A stretch of 64,000 nucleotides of DNA from Saussurea involucrata (GCA_033807775.1 CM066320.1:182763784-182827783), one strand, 5' to 3'. Shown: positions 11,639 to 21,262, counted from the first letter of the stretch. A program made the numbers and translations. The notes: generated by a model not told the origin, from the letters alone.

Positions 11639-13385
11639 TGTAATAACTGTGTCCCAAGTCTGTCTATCAGTGAAAGTTGTGGCTGAAACGCAAATTAAGA
11701 GAAAAGAGGGACTTGGTTGCAAATATTAAAAGATATAAAAAGGGAAAAGAAATCCCTAATTCCTATTTTTTTTGTCTGATTCTTTCCTTTGCGACTGTGA
11801 TCCAGAAGAGAGAAGGAGGAAGAAGAAGAAGAAGAGAGAGAGAGAGAGAGATCGAATAAGGTTTCTTCACTAAGGTAAACATCGATTCCTTCTATTTTGG
11901 GTCATAATATCTAATCTCTTCATTGTTTTGAGTATTGTTAATTGGAAAATCACCATAAACCTTACTGTGTTCTCTAAAAAATGGTATTAAAGGGGTTTGG
12001 TGTGATTTTGGGTGTTTAATGGTTAAATAGACGGATTATTGGATGGTGTAAGGCTGAAATGTTAATCCAATCTTATATTTAAACGGGTCGAAAACCAATC
12101 CTTCTGATCGATTTAAGAGGGTTTTCGGGGTTTTCAGTTCGTAGTGTCCGGATGTCGCCTGGTCCGGACAGTTTGGTTTCCGGATGAGTCTAGTTTCCGG
12201 GTGGAAGTTCCCGGATAGTGTCGTTTCCGGGTAAGGGTTTCCGGGTAGTTAGAGTCCGAGTGTTGGGGCCCGGATAGCTTCTCCGGATAGTTTGTGTCCG
12301 GATAGCTTCTCCGGATAGTTGGTGTCCGGATAGCTTCTCCAGATAGTTGGTGTCCGGATAGCTTCTCCGGATAGTTTGATCCGGATAGTGGCCTCCGGAT
12401 GGGGATCCAGGAAGTAGCAGTTCCGGACAGTTTGTGTGTCCGGTAGTTTGCGTCCGGATAGCTAGTTTGTTGAAGTTTGTTGATATGCTTTCAGTGTTCG
12501 GTTCATTTCGGCTGGTTCAAGAGAGTGACGTGTGCAAAGGAAATCACTACAACCAGGTGAGTTCTCTTATACCCCTTTTGATGAAACGAAATGTTAAACG
12601 CTTTTGATTATTACTGATCATGGTATGGAATGCACGCATGCTTATTTATAAACTTGTTATAAATTCGGAGCATGAATTATATGTTTGAGAACGTTATGCA
12701 CATATGCTATAAACTGTTTTTACAAAGATACATGCATCGTTATATGTTTTCTCTTAGCCTTGCTTTGTATGCTTATGTGGAGTCGGGTTGCACACTGGGA
12801 TTAGTGTACCTCGGGATCCGATGATCCCTTGGGAGTTTATTATGAACCGGTAGGTATGGAATTTGTTTACTGCCTATTCGGGTAATGGGGAGTTTGCTTG
12901 GGCCCCGATATGAGGCGAGAGGGGAGTGTGCTTGGGCCCCGATCGTGGTTGTTGACGGATTTGGATGTGGTCTATGAAAACTGTGCAAATACCCCTGTTT
13001 GTTATGGAATTACTTGTGGGCCTTAGGGCGGATAAAGAAATTGAATTTTATGCATGTTTTCGTATAAACTGCTTTTCGGAGGGAATTCACTAGACCTCAT
13101 GGTCTAACCATCACTTTTCAAAACTAAAACCATTTTCAGGGAAGCGCATTAGTGGTGCTTCGTCTAGAGGAAAGGACAAGGCATGAAGAATAGAGAGGGA
13201 GGCGATATGGAGTAGAGCACTCTAGTTCCTAACTTAGTATTGCTTTAGCATAGCTAGTTCTCGGCTGTGGAAGTTTGTCTCGCTGCAAATGTTGTAACCT
13301 CTGTTTTGGGAATGTCATGTATGTATTGGGACCCTTGTTTTGGGATATTTTATATAAAATGTGTTATGGATTTCGGGTTGTTACA
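11639..13385 (+). mobile_element. Gypsy (Tekay-type) solo LTR with perfect AATTA target duplication
   Basis: It starts TGTAATAACT and ends GGGTTGTTACA, with AATTA on both sides (11634-11638 and 13386-13390). No primer site follows, so it is a solo LTR left by recombination between the two LTRs of an inserted element. It contains a TATA box (11734-11741), an early donor-like AAG|GTAAAC near 11874, a TCCGG array (12146-12462), a strong donor-like CCAG|GTGAGT (12556/12557), two GGGGAG...GGGCCCCGAT units (near 12888-12944), the TAGACC/GGTCTA hairpin (13091-13106) and an acceptor-like TTTTCAG (13133-13139). Length is 1,747 bp. Confidence 0.92.
12146..12462 (+). repeat. TCCGG tandem array in solo LTR
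   Basis: The most regular part repeats GTCCGGATAGCTTCTCCGGATAGTT about five times near 12258-12375. It sits between two donor-like sites, as in the other Gypsy LTRs. Confidence 0.85.
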
Positions 13386-13499
13386 AATTAATAGTTAAAG
13401 AATAATAATTAATATTAACGAGGGTATAATGGAAAAAAGTAAAAAAAAAAACTTCTCTTAAGCTACTCCAAGTAAAAACATCAATAAATTAGCTTATAA

Positions 13500-13873
13500 G
13501 AGCATCTCCAACAGCTTCCCCATTTTTGAGAAAATGGAGAATATGTGGATTTTTAGCTATATTGTTGCTTCTATAGCTTCCCCAAAACTATCCCCAAAAT
13601 AGAGAAAGTAAGAGAGAGAAGAAGTTTTTCTCCAAATATAGTGATAACCCCAAAAATAATTACTACATGGGAGCACCAATAGAAATCTTTGAAAAATAAA
13701 TATTTAGAGTGAGAAATAATATTTTAATAGATTAATGAATTATTTTAATATTATAATCAATGATTGTTTCTCCAAAATGGGGAATCTGTTGGAGATGAAT
13801 ATTTTTTTTTTTGAGATTTTGAGTTTTGGTTCTCCATTTTAAATAAATTTTAGGGAATCTGTTGGAGATGCTC
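13500..13873. mobile_element. Harbinger/Tourist-like MITE with TAA duplications and a doubled right end
   Basis: Terminal inverted repeats GAGCATCTCCAACAG and its complement are flanked by TAA on both sides (13497-13499 and 13874-13876). These are the ends and the 3-bp duplication expected of PIF/Harbinger-type MITEs. A second copy of the right-end motif (CTGTTGGAGATG) lies inside at about 13787-13798, so the right end was duplicated internally. Confidence 0.8.
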
Positions 13874-14071
13874 TAAGCTTTCTCATGTTCATCCAATATA
13901 TACTCATAAAATAAGTTAGTTTATTTTTGCCAAACAATGTCTTAGTGTCACGTCATCATCCATTAGGTTTATAGGTAACGGTGTTTACAAAAACGGAAAG
14001 TGGGTCGAAACGTTTGATCAGAAACTGAAAAACCGATAACCTGAAATATCGGGTTTTCACATGTCGTTTTG

Positions 14072-14140
<69 letters not shown>

Positions 14141-14322
14141 CGACCCGTCGGATAAGGGTATGGATAAAGAAAAATTAGTCCATTTATCCACTTATCGAGT
14201 ACCCATTTACCCAAAATTTTAGTGGGTAGGGTATGGATAAACTCTTTTTCGTTTTCCATTACATGTTACCCTGTTACGATATAATATATACATACAGATA
14301 ATTAAATATTAGTGTGTGTATA
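13874..14322. other. Spacer with a possible split transposon half and a TA microsatellite
   Basis: After a short unique stretch, a block near 14140-14230 carries GGGTATGGATAA-type motifs. Similar motifs (ACCCTACCCGTTGCCA near 27465-27480) occur on the far side of the retrotransposon cluster. It may be one old DNA transposon split by the insertions, but no complete inverted repeats are visible. Confidence 0.35.
14076..14137. repeat. (TA)n microsatellite
   Basis: About 60 bp of uninterrupted alternating AT. Confidence 0.95.
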
Positions 14323-14742
14323 TGTTAGTCCCAGCTATGAAATACACAAAGTTATAAGTATTGTAGAAGGGGCTTGAATACAATAAACAAAAATTTCACT
14401 TAATTTAATTATTTATTGATTGAAAATCAAAAAGTACACACATAAACTTCTAAGATTGTTGGGGAGAAGAACATATAAAGTCTATCCTAATTTCACAAAG
14501 AATACGTAAAACTAAACACAACTTTGAATACAAATAACAAGGCTATGAAGTTCTTGAGAGGGAAATGTTTCTGCCGATTTTTGCTTTTATCACTTAGGAG
14601 AATTCTTCAAAAAACGAAACCTTGCATGAATTCACCTTTAAATACTCCTACGTGCATTAAATACATGAAACACTTGTCACGATAGGATTGAAAGACAAAC
14701 TTGTCCTTGATAGAGACAAAGTGTCCTTCTTGTCTTAGCATA
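14323..14742 (-). repeat. Fragment of a Copia LTR, minus orientation
   Basis: It starts TGTTAGTCCC and then shows GTAGAAGGGGCTTGAATACAA. These resemble the reverse complement of the 3' end of the Copia LTR at 39818-40787 (TTGGTCCC, then GTAGAAGGGG, then GTGAATACAA). Element 1 cuts it off at 14743. The LTR body is different, so this is another Copia family. Confidence 0.6.
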
Positions 14743-14840
14743 TGTAACAACCCAAAATCCTAGTGAGTCTTGGAGTTTGGTGGCCAAAATATAAGAAACG
14801 AAAGTTAAGTTAAGGGGCCATTTCTGTAATTTGATGAAGG

Positions 14841-14848
14841 TATAAATA
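14841..14848 (+). promoter_or_regulatory. TATA box of element 1 5' LTR
   Basis: TATAAATA lies about 100 bp into the LTR, followed by a GAAGAAG-rich stretch typical of plant transcript leaders. Transcription start, and so the beginning of R, is expected about 30 bp downstream. Confidence 0.6.
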
Positions 14849-15263
14849 TGCACAAAATTCTAGGGCAGCCTCCATATTGCAGAAATCAGTGATTTTATCT
14901 TGTGTGTGTATGGTGGCGTGAAACAAGGAAAGAAAAGGAAGAAGAAGAAGAGGAAGAAAGCTAAAGAGAGGAGAAATCAATCAGGTAATCCCTCTTGAAT
15001 TCGTAATCTATGTAAAGTAGTATTCCCTCTTCATTAGTTTGGATTCTATGATTGAAATCAGTGATTTAATGAGTATTCAACCACAATTCCTAAAAAGTGG
15101 GTTTCATGGGTTTGTCTTAATAAATCGATTTAAGGGGGTTATAAATGGATTAAGTGGGTGTTTGGGTTGGTGGATGAACCCTTGTAGTTGGCTAATCAAA
15201 CTAATGGCTTAAATCGGAGTATAAATCGGTTTTAGAATTTCTAAGTTCGAACAACAGCGTTTT

Positions 15264-15462
15264 TCGGACACCAGTGTTTGATGGTGTCCGGATATGTTGC
15301 AGGTGTCCGGGTAAATGCCTCGTGAAGGTGTCCGGGTGGTGTGTCCGGATAAGTGGTGTCCGGATAAGTGGTGTCCGGATAAGTGTGGCGTCCGGATAAG
15401 TGGTGTGTCCGGATAAAGGTAGTGTCCGGATAAGGGTTGTGTCCGGGAAGGGATATCCGGAC
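15264..15462 (+). repeat. GTCCGGATAAGTG array, element 1 5' LTR
   Basis: Tandem units around GTCCGGATAAGTG(GT). The 3' LTR copy (21824-22060) has more units, so the array changes copy number quickly. Confidence 0.9.
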
Positions 15463-15560
15463 AGTAGAACTGGGATATTTTCTGATGTGGATCTTCTGCC
15501 TTAGGTGTTCTGTGGGTGTAGCTTGAAGGTGTTTAGGGAGTGCATTGTACGACAATCAAG

Positions 15561-16042
15561 GTGAGTTCCTTAAACCTCTTTTACGACGTAAATGTTAAAT
15601 GATTCTTTTACTGATTATGGTTTTAACAAGCATGAAATATTTATGAACTGATATGCATGGAAGGAAAAAAGCAATGTTTGATATGTTACAATGATGCGCA
15701 TGATTTATAAAGAGTCAAATGCTTTTATGAAACGTATGTGCATGCTATGTGATGTCGGTTTGTACTATGGGATCAATGAGCCTCGGGATCTGATGATCCC
15801 CTGGGTATGTTTGACGAGACGGTAGGTTGGAATTCGTTTCCTCCTAGGCGGGTATCGGGGAGTCTGCTTGGGCCCCGATCACGTATGTTAAGGGATCCAT
15901 TACACAGTGCAATACCATATGTGATGATTTATGATGCATTTTAATGAAAGGATTTCATATTGTTTATACATGTTCTTTTACGGAGGGAATTCACTAGACC
16001 TTTTGGTCTAACCCTCGCTTTTCAAAACTAAACCATTTTCAG
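15561..16042 (+). other. Predicted intron inside element 1 5' LTR
   Basis: It begins with CAAG|GTGAGT, a near-perfect plant donor, and ends at ATTTTCAG|G. A CTAAC branch-point consensus lies at 16008-16012, about 30 nt before the AG, with pyrimidine-rich DNA between. The branch point overlaps the 3' arm of the TAGACC/GGTCTA hairpin. Equivalent donor and acceptor pairs occur in every complete Gypsy LTR here. Splicing itself is not shown by the sequence. Confidence 0.5.
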
Positions 16043-16281
16043 GCAAGCGTTCCGCAAGTTCCTCGGGGAGGAAATAAGAGGGACATGGCATATTTGGAGA
16101 TTAGGGCGACTCCAAGATTTAGACTACTGACATAGATAGAACTCGGCTGTGGATTTTTGTAGACTTCCGCTGTCATTTTGTTAAGCTCATTTATTGATGT
16201 ATTGAACAAGTTTAACTTTTGTAATGAAAAACGCTCAGTTTCTATGATTTAATGCCTAGTAAGTTTATGGGACGTTACAAA

Positions 16282-16293
16282 TGGTATCAGAGC
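16282..16293 (+). other. Primer binding site, tRNA-iMet, element 1
   Basis: TGGTATCAGAGC lies two bases after the 5' LTR. Confidence 0.95.
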
Positions 16294-16434
16294 CATAGTT
16301 TAAGGGATTTAGGTTACCTTTAGGGCCTAAACTTAAACTGTAAGACGAAGATCACAACCGAGACATAAGGTTGCCTCTAGGAATGATCACTATAAATTCG
16401 CTTAGGAATAAGGTGCCAAGGACAAACGTGTAAG

Positions 16435-16560
16435 GTAAGTTTGGGATTACACCTGGCCAGTGTAATTACAAACTTACAGGTACATGTGCGTGCTTACAAT
16501 ACCTTATATAGCATTTTATGATGTCATGTCTAGCAAAGGTTAATTATTGCTTTCTTTCAG
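16435..16560 (+). promoter_or_regulatory. Predicted leader intron with a candidate packaging/dimerisation hairpin
   Basis: AAG|GTAAGT at 16434/16435 is a consensus donor, and CTTTCTTTCAG ends at 16560, nine bases before the gag ATG. Just inside the donor is a perfect hairpin: ATTACAC (16446-16452), loop CTGGCCA containing the palindrome TGGCCA (16454-16459), GTGTAAT (16460-16466). Retroviral dimerisation hairpins combine a stem with a six-base palindromic loop near the major splice donor. Here the hairpin would be removed by splicing, so only unspliced RNA would carry it. The role is inference. Confidence 0.5.
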
Positions 16561-16569
16561 TATTCGTGA

Positions 16570-18435
16570 ATGGCTGGGAGAAACTTGAGAAGTAAGTCGG
16601 TACCTGTTGTACCAAGGAATCGGGATGAAGAGATCCTTGAGAGCGGACCGGTTAACCGCGGAAGAGGTCGTGGAAGAGGCCGTGGAAGAGGTTGTGGGAG
16701 GACAAGGAGTGTGGAAATTCCTGTCAATCAAGAGGACTCTGTTCAGGAAAGCTCTGCTACCGTAAGAAGAAGGGACCCGACGAGGGGACGTGGTCGAGGC
16801 CGAGGTTCCGCACTTGTCACTCGGGAAAATCTGGCTGCTGAGCTGGGTAAGATTCAAGAAACTCTGCAGACTCTCCTTACTAAACATAATGAGTCAACTT
16901 CGGTAAGCAAAGAGCCGACTGAGAACAAGGAGAATGCAGAATTGTCAAGCCCGGTAGGGACTGGTACTGGGAGCCACTCGAAAGCTTTATCCTTGGTAAT
17001 GAATGAGTCAGCAGCTAAGGGTTGTAACTTCAAAGTCTTTGCCTCATGCAAGCCCCCTACGTTCGAGGGCGAGTGTGATCCGGTTTTGGCAATGAAGTGG
17101 GTGAAGGAAATGGAGCTGGTTTTCGATACTTGTAAATGTGCTGATGGGGAGAGGGTGATGTTTGCCTTGTCCACGTTGAAGTCTGATGCAGTGTATTGGT
17201 GGGAAGCCGTAACTGGGGGAAAGGGTTCAGCGATGGCCAAGGGGATGTTGTGGGGATCGTTTGTTGACAGGTTTAAAGAACAGTTCTGCCCACTCGCGGC
17301 AGTGAAAAGGCTGGAAGAAGAGTTTCTGGGTTTAGAACAAGGAGGAATGACGGTACGGGAGTACACTTCTAAGTTTATTGAGAAGTCCCGTTTTGCTGAC
17401 TTGTATGTACCAACGGAAGAGAGAAAGGTGAACCACTTTATCCATGGTCTGAGAAGTAACATTCGGGAGCTGATCCTGACGAGAAACCCCACTACCTTTC
17501 AGGCGGCCATCAATGCGGCCGAGCTGATGGAGATGGAAAAGAACCGTCAGACTTCTGAAAAGGGTGGCGACAAGCGTAAATGGGATGGGTCGGGCAGTGA
17601 CTACAGGAAGGGTAAGATGATCCGACCAGATAGCCGTGCAAATAGGGATGCCGTGGGGAAACCGTGTACGAAATGCAACAAGGTGCACCGGGGTGATTGC
17701 ATGGCAGGTTCAAACTCGTGCTACCGGTGCGGCTTGCCTGGTCACGTGTCAAGGGACTGCCCCAAAGGGAAATCATGTTTTCAATGTGGAGCTACTGGTC
17801 ACACCAAGTATGATTGTCCGCAGTTAAAGAAGGGAGGATCAACTCAGTATGGGGAACGTCATGGAGGAAAGAGCAGTGATAAAGGAGGAGAATCGACGCG
17901 TCCGAAGGGACGTGCATTCCGCATGACTGCGGATGAGGCGGAGGAAACTCCAGATGTTGTGGCAGGTACGTTTCTAGTGAACTCTCTATGTGCCAAGGTG
18001 TTATTTGATTCAGGAGCAAACCGCTCTTTTGTATCGCATGAATTTATGAAATGTTTGGGGGTGAGGCCTAGGCGTTTAGAGAGAGCTCTAGAGGTGGAAA
18101 CTGCCAACGATGGTTTGGTGTTTGTTAAGGAGGTGATAGAGGATGGTGTCATTGATATAGAAGGAAGATTAGTACCTATGAAATTATATCCCATGGCAAT
18201 GGGAGAGTTCGATGTGGTGTTAGGTATGGATTGGTTGGCCGCGAACGATGCGAGCATCGTTTGCAATAAAAAGCTGATCAGGATTCGATCGCCGAGTGGG
18301 GATCCCATAGTGATTTATGGGGACCGTCGTAATAGAAACAATAGCCCGATCTCTATGATTAGGGCTACTAAGTGCTTGAAGAAGGGGTGCAAGGGATACT
18401 TGTGTTGGATGCCAAGAAAGAGAAGCGTGGGGTGA
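16570..18435 (+). CDS. Element 1 gag and protease region
   Basis: A 621-codon frame opens with an ATG directly after the predicted leader acceptor. Residues ~30-43 are an RG repeat. A retrotransposon gag domain spans roughly 170-310 (FEGECDP motif, then YWWEAV). Two zinc knuckles of the form CX2CX4HX4C start near residues 384 and 403 and would bind the genomic RNA. An aspartic protease follows, with active site DSG near 480 and the VVLGMDWL flap-side motif near 553. In this family gag and pol form one polyprotein. Here the frame is lost at about 18397-18402, just before the reverse transcriptase, so the last ~12 residues are out-of-frame sequence. Confidence 0.93.
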   Translation: MAGRNLRSKSVPVVPRNRDEEILESGPVNRGRGRGRGRGRGCGRTRSVEIPVNQEDSVQESSATVRRRDPTRGRGRGRGSALVTRENLAAELGKIQETLQTLLTKHNESTSVSKEPTENKENAELSSPVGTGTGSHSKALSLVMNESAAKGCNFKVFASCKPPTFEGECDPVLAMKWVKEMELVFDTCKCADGERVMFALSTLKSDAVYWWEAVTGGKGSAMAKGMLWGSFVDRFKEQFCPLAAVKRLEEEFLGLEQGGMTVREYTSKFIEKSRFADLYVPTEERKVNHFIHGLRSNIRELILTRNPTTFQAAINAAELMEMEKNRQTSEKGGDKRKWDGSGSDYRKGKMIRPDSRANRDAVGKPCTKCNKVHRGDCMAGSNSCYRCGLPGHVSRDCPKGKSCFQCGATGHTKYDCPQLKKGGSTQYGERHGGKSSDKGGESTRPKGRAFRMTADEAEETPDVVAGTFLVNSLCAKVLFDSGANRSFVSHEFMKCLGVRPRRLERALEVETANDGLVFVKEVIEDGVIDIEGRLVPMKLYPMAMGEFDVVLGMDWLAANDASIVCNKKLIRIRSPSGDPIVIYGDRRNRNNSPISMIRATKCLKKGCKGYLCWMPRKRSVG

Positions 18436-19595
18436 GTGATGTACGGGTAGTAAACGAGTACCCGGAAGTAATTCCGGACGACTTGACCAGTCTACCCCCG
18501 GATCGTCAGATCGAGTTCAGAATCGATTTGATACCCGGAGCTGCACTGATTGCCCTCGCACCTTATAGATTGGCACCGTCCGAAATGAAGGAAATGATGA
18601 CTCAGTTGCAAGAACTGGTAGACAAGGGATTCGTCCGACCAAGTACATCACCATGGGGAGCACCTGTGCTCTTCGTGAAGAAGAAGGACGGTACTATGCG
18701 GATGTGTATTGATTACCGAGAACTCAACAAAGTCACGATCAAGAACAAGTACCCGATACCTAGGATTGACGACCTGTTCGATCAGTTACAAGGAGCCAAT
18801 TACTTTTCCAAGATAGACTTGAGGTCAGGTTATCATCAGCTCAAGGTACGGGAGGAGGATGTGCCGAAGACTGCCTTCAGAACCAGATATGGACACTACG
18901 AATTTCTGGTGATGTCGTTTGGATTAACCAATGCCCCGGCAGCATTCATGGATTTAATGAATAGGGTATGCCAACCCTATTTGGATCAGTTCGTGATAGT
19001 GTTCATAGATGACATCCTGATATTTTCGAGATCGGAAGGGGAGCACGAAAGCCACCTTCGTACAATCCTCGAGCTATTGAAGCAGGAGAAGCTGTATGCG
19101 AAGTTTTCCAAATGCGAGTTTTGGCTGAGGGAAGTACAGTTCCTCGGGTACGTGGTGTCTGAGAAGGGGATCATGGTCGATCCGGCTAAGATTGAAGCCA
19201 TCCGAGACTGGGAGCAACCCAAAAATCCGTCAGAAGTTCGAAGTTTCCTCGGACTGGTAGGTTACTATCGGAAGTTCATCAAGGACTTTTCGCGTATCGC
19301 CACGCCACTAACCTCTTTAACCAAGAAGAATGTCAAGTTCGCTTGGTTGGAGAAGCAGGAGGAAGCCTTTCAAAAGCTAAAGGAGATGTTGAGCAGTGCT
19401 CCGGTGTTGTCATTGCCTGACGGTACGGATGATTTCGTAGTTTTCAGTGACGCATCGAAGCTCGGGTTGGGTTGCGTACTCATGCAGCGGGGACAGGTGA
19501 TCGCGTATGCCTCGCGGCAATTAAAGGATCACGAAGTTCGGTACCCCACTCACGATCTGGAGCTGGCGGCAGTGGTCTTCGCTCTAAAGATTTAG
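18397..19595 (+). pseudogene. Element 1 pol: reverse transcriptase and start of RNase H
   Basis: It continues the polyprotein in a new frame after an indel near 18400. The reverse transcriptase shows the PSTSPWGAPVLFVKKKDG and MCIDYRELNK motifs, the SKIDLRSGYHQ block (first catalytic Asp) and the FIDDIL active site near 19005-19019. RNase H begins at FSDASKLGLG and keeps the DASK catalytic Asp. It ends at TAG (19593-19595), where relatives have the Trp of the conserved KIWRHYLYG motif, a G-to-A nonsense change. The frame stays open beyond it. Confidence 0.93.
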
Positions 19596-20312
19596 CGACA
19601 TTACCTGTATGGGACGAAGTGCCAGATCTTCACGGACCACAAAAGCTTATGTCATCTCTTTGACCAAAAAGAATTGAATATGCGCCAAAGAAGGTGGATT
19701 GAATTGTTGACTGACTACGACTGTAAGATCGAATATCATCCGGGGAAGGCAAACGTGGTGGCGGACGCTTTGAGCCGTAAGGAACGAAGTGAAACCCCCA
19801 GGATTGTGGCCATGAGGGCCGAGGTCACGTTCAACCTGCTAGCTGAAATAAAGAAGTGTCAGGCTGAGGCGCTCGAAGCTGAAAATCTTAAGAAGGAGAG
19901 AATGGTGGGGCAAACGTCCATGTTAGTGGAAGATAGTCGAGGGGTGAGGTGTCTGAATGGGAGAATCTGGGTTCCAAAACTCGGAGGGCTCCGAAAGGTG
20001 ATTCTCGAAGAAGCTCACAAATCGAAGTACACGATTCACCCCGGGACTAACAAGATGTATGGAGACCTACGACGAGACTACCGGTGGCCCGGATTGAAGA
20101 AAGACGTGGCTCACCTTGTAGAAACCTGTATGACGTGTTCGCGTGTAAAGATCGAACATCAAAGACCGTACGGGAAGCTCCAGTCGTTAGAGATACCGAC
20201 GTGGAAGTGGGATCAGATAACGATGGATTTCGTGACCCATTTGCCTAGAACTCCGAAGGGTTATGACGCTATTTGGGTGATCGTGGATCGACTCACAAAG
20301 TCAGCCCACTTT
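19596..20312 (+). pseudogene. Element 1 pol: end of RNase H and N-terminal integrase
   Basis: It is in the same frame as the preceding segment, downstream of the TAG. RNase H ends near the VADALSRK motif (about 19760-19785). The integrase zinc-binding domain follows, with two His residues in the HKSK...IHPG stretch and a CMTC pair near 20130. The first catalytic Asp lies in MDFVTHLP near 20224. A one-base loss in a T run near 20310 shifts the frame just after KSAHF. Confidence 0.92.
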
Positions 20313-20695
20313 TGCCTATACGAGAGTCTTTCTCGTTGGAGCAGCTAGCCAAGTTATACGTTGATGAGATCGTAACCCTCCATGGCGTGCCTTCGTCGAT
20401 AATTTCCGACCGAGATAGCAGCTTTACCTCTAACTTTTGGAGAAGCTTCCAAAGAGAAATGGTTTCACAGATCAAGATGAGTACCGCTTATCACCCTCAG
20501 ACCGACGGTCAGAGTGAGCGTACGATCCAAACATTGGAAGACATGTTTAGAGCATGTGCTTTAGATTTCCAAGGCTCTTGGGAACATCACCTACCATTGA
20601 TCGAATTCGCTTATAATAACAGCTACCATTCGAGCATCAAAGCAGCGCCGTTTGAGGCACTCTATGGTAGGAAATGTCGGACGCCTCTGTGTTGA
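20313..20695 (+). pseudogene. Element 1 pol: integrase catalytic core
   Basis: It carries the second catalytic Asp in ISDRDSSF and the Glu within GQSERTIQ, preceded by STAYHPQTDGQ. This is the DDE core of Gypsy integrases. It ends with TGA at 20693-20695, where relatives have Trp in TPLCWNEVG, another G-to-A nonsense change. Confidence 0.93.
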
Positions 20696-21262
20696 AACGA
20701 GGTCGGAGAAAGGCAGTTGGCCGGGCCAGAGCTAGTGCAACTGACTTCGGACAAGATAGTCCAAGTACGTGAAAGACTGAAGGTCGCTCGCGACCGACAG
20801 AAAAGTTATGCGGATAAGAGACGGAAAGACATAGAATTTCAAGTCGGAGACCATGTCTTGTTAAAGGTGTCTCCTTGGAAGGGAGTGGTACGATTTGGGA
20901 AACGGGGGAAGTTAAGCCCACGTTACATCGGACCATTCGAGATTACCGAACGAATTGGAGCAGTGGCTTATAGGTTGAACCTACCGGAAGAACTGCGCAG
21001 CATCCACAATGCGTTTCACGTGTCTAATCTAAGAAAATGTCTAGCCGACGTGACTAAAGCGATTCCGTTAAATGACATTAAGGTGGACGAGAAGTTGGAT
21101 TTCGTGGAAGAACCCGAAGCCATCACAGATTTTAAGGTAAGAAAGTCACGGAACAAAGAGACCAAACTGGTAAAGGTACAATGGCGACACCACAAGGGTC
21201 CAGAGGCGACCTGGGAGTTGGAGTCGGAGATGAAAGCAAGTTACCCACATCTTTTCCAATGA
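20696..21262 (+). pseudogene. Element 1 pol: integrase C-terminus and chromodomain-like tail
   Basis: Same frame as the core, after the TGA. It contains the GPY/F module (LSPRYIGPFEITERIG), the FHVSNLRKC motif and a C-terminal chromodomain-like segment (VKVQWRHHKG, then ATWELESEM). In chromoviruses this tail is thought to steer integration to particular chromatin. The end at 21262 is followed by a spacer and the polypurine tract. Confidence 0.93.

Larger units (their letters stand above)
14743..16279 (+). repeat. Element 1 5' LTR (1,537 bp)
   Basis: It runs TGTAACAACCC to GACGTTACA. Visible parts are: TATA box TATAAATA (14841-14848); donor-like CAG|GTAATC (14984/14985); a TCCGG array (15264-15462); acceptor-like CTGCCTTAG (to 15504); strong donor-like CAAG|GTGAGT (15560/15561); a hairpin of ATCGGGG against CCCCGAT (near 15847-15880); the TAGACC/GGTCTA hairpin (15995-16010); and acceptor-like ATTTTCAG (to 16042). 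Confidence 0.93.

Noticed and set aside
13960..14280. One hAT-like element split between here and 27340-27480
   Set aside because: Shared GGATAA/ACCC motifs are suggestive, but no matching terminal repeats or target duplication could be found, so it is not called as a single element.
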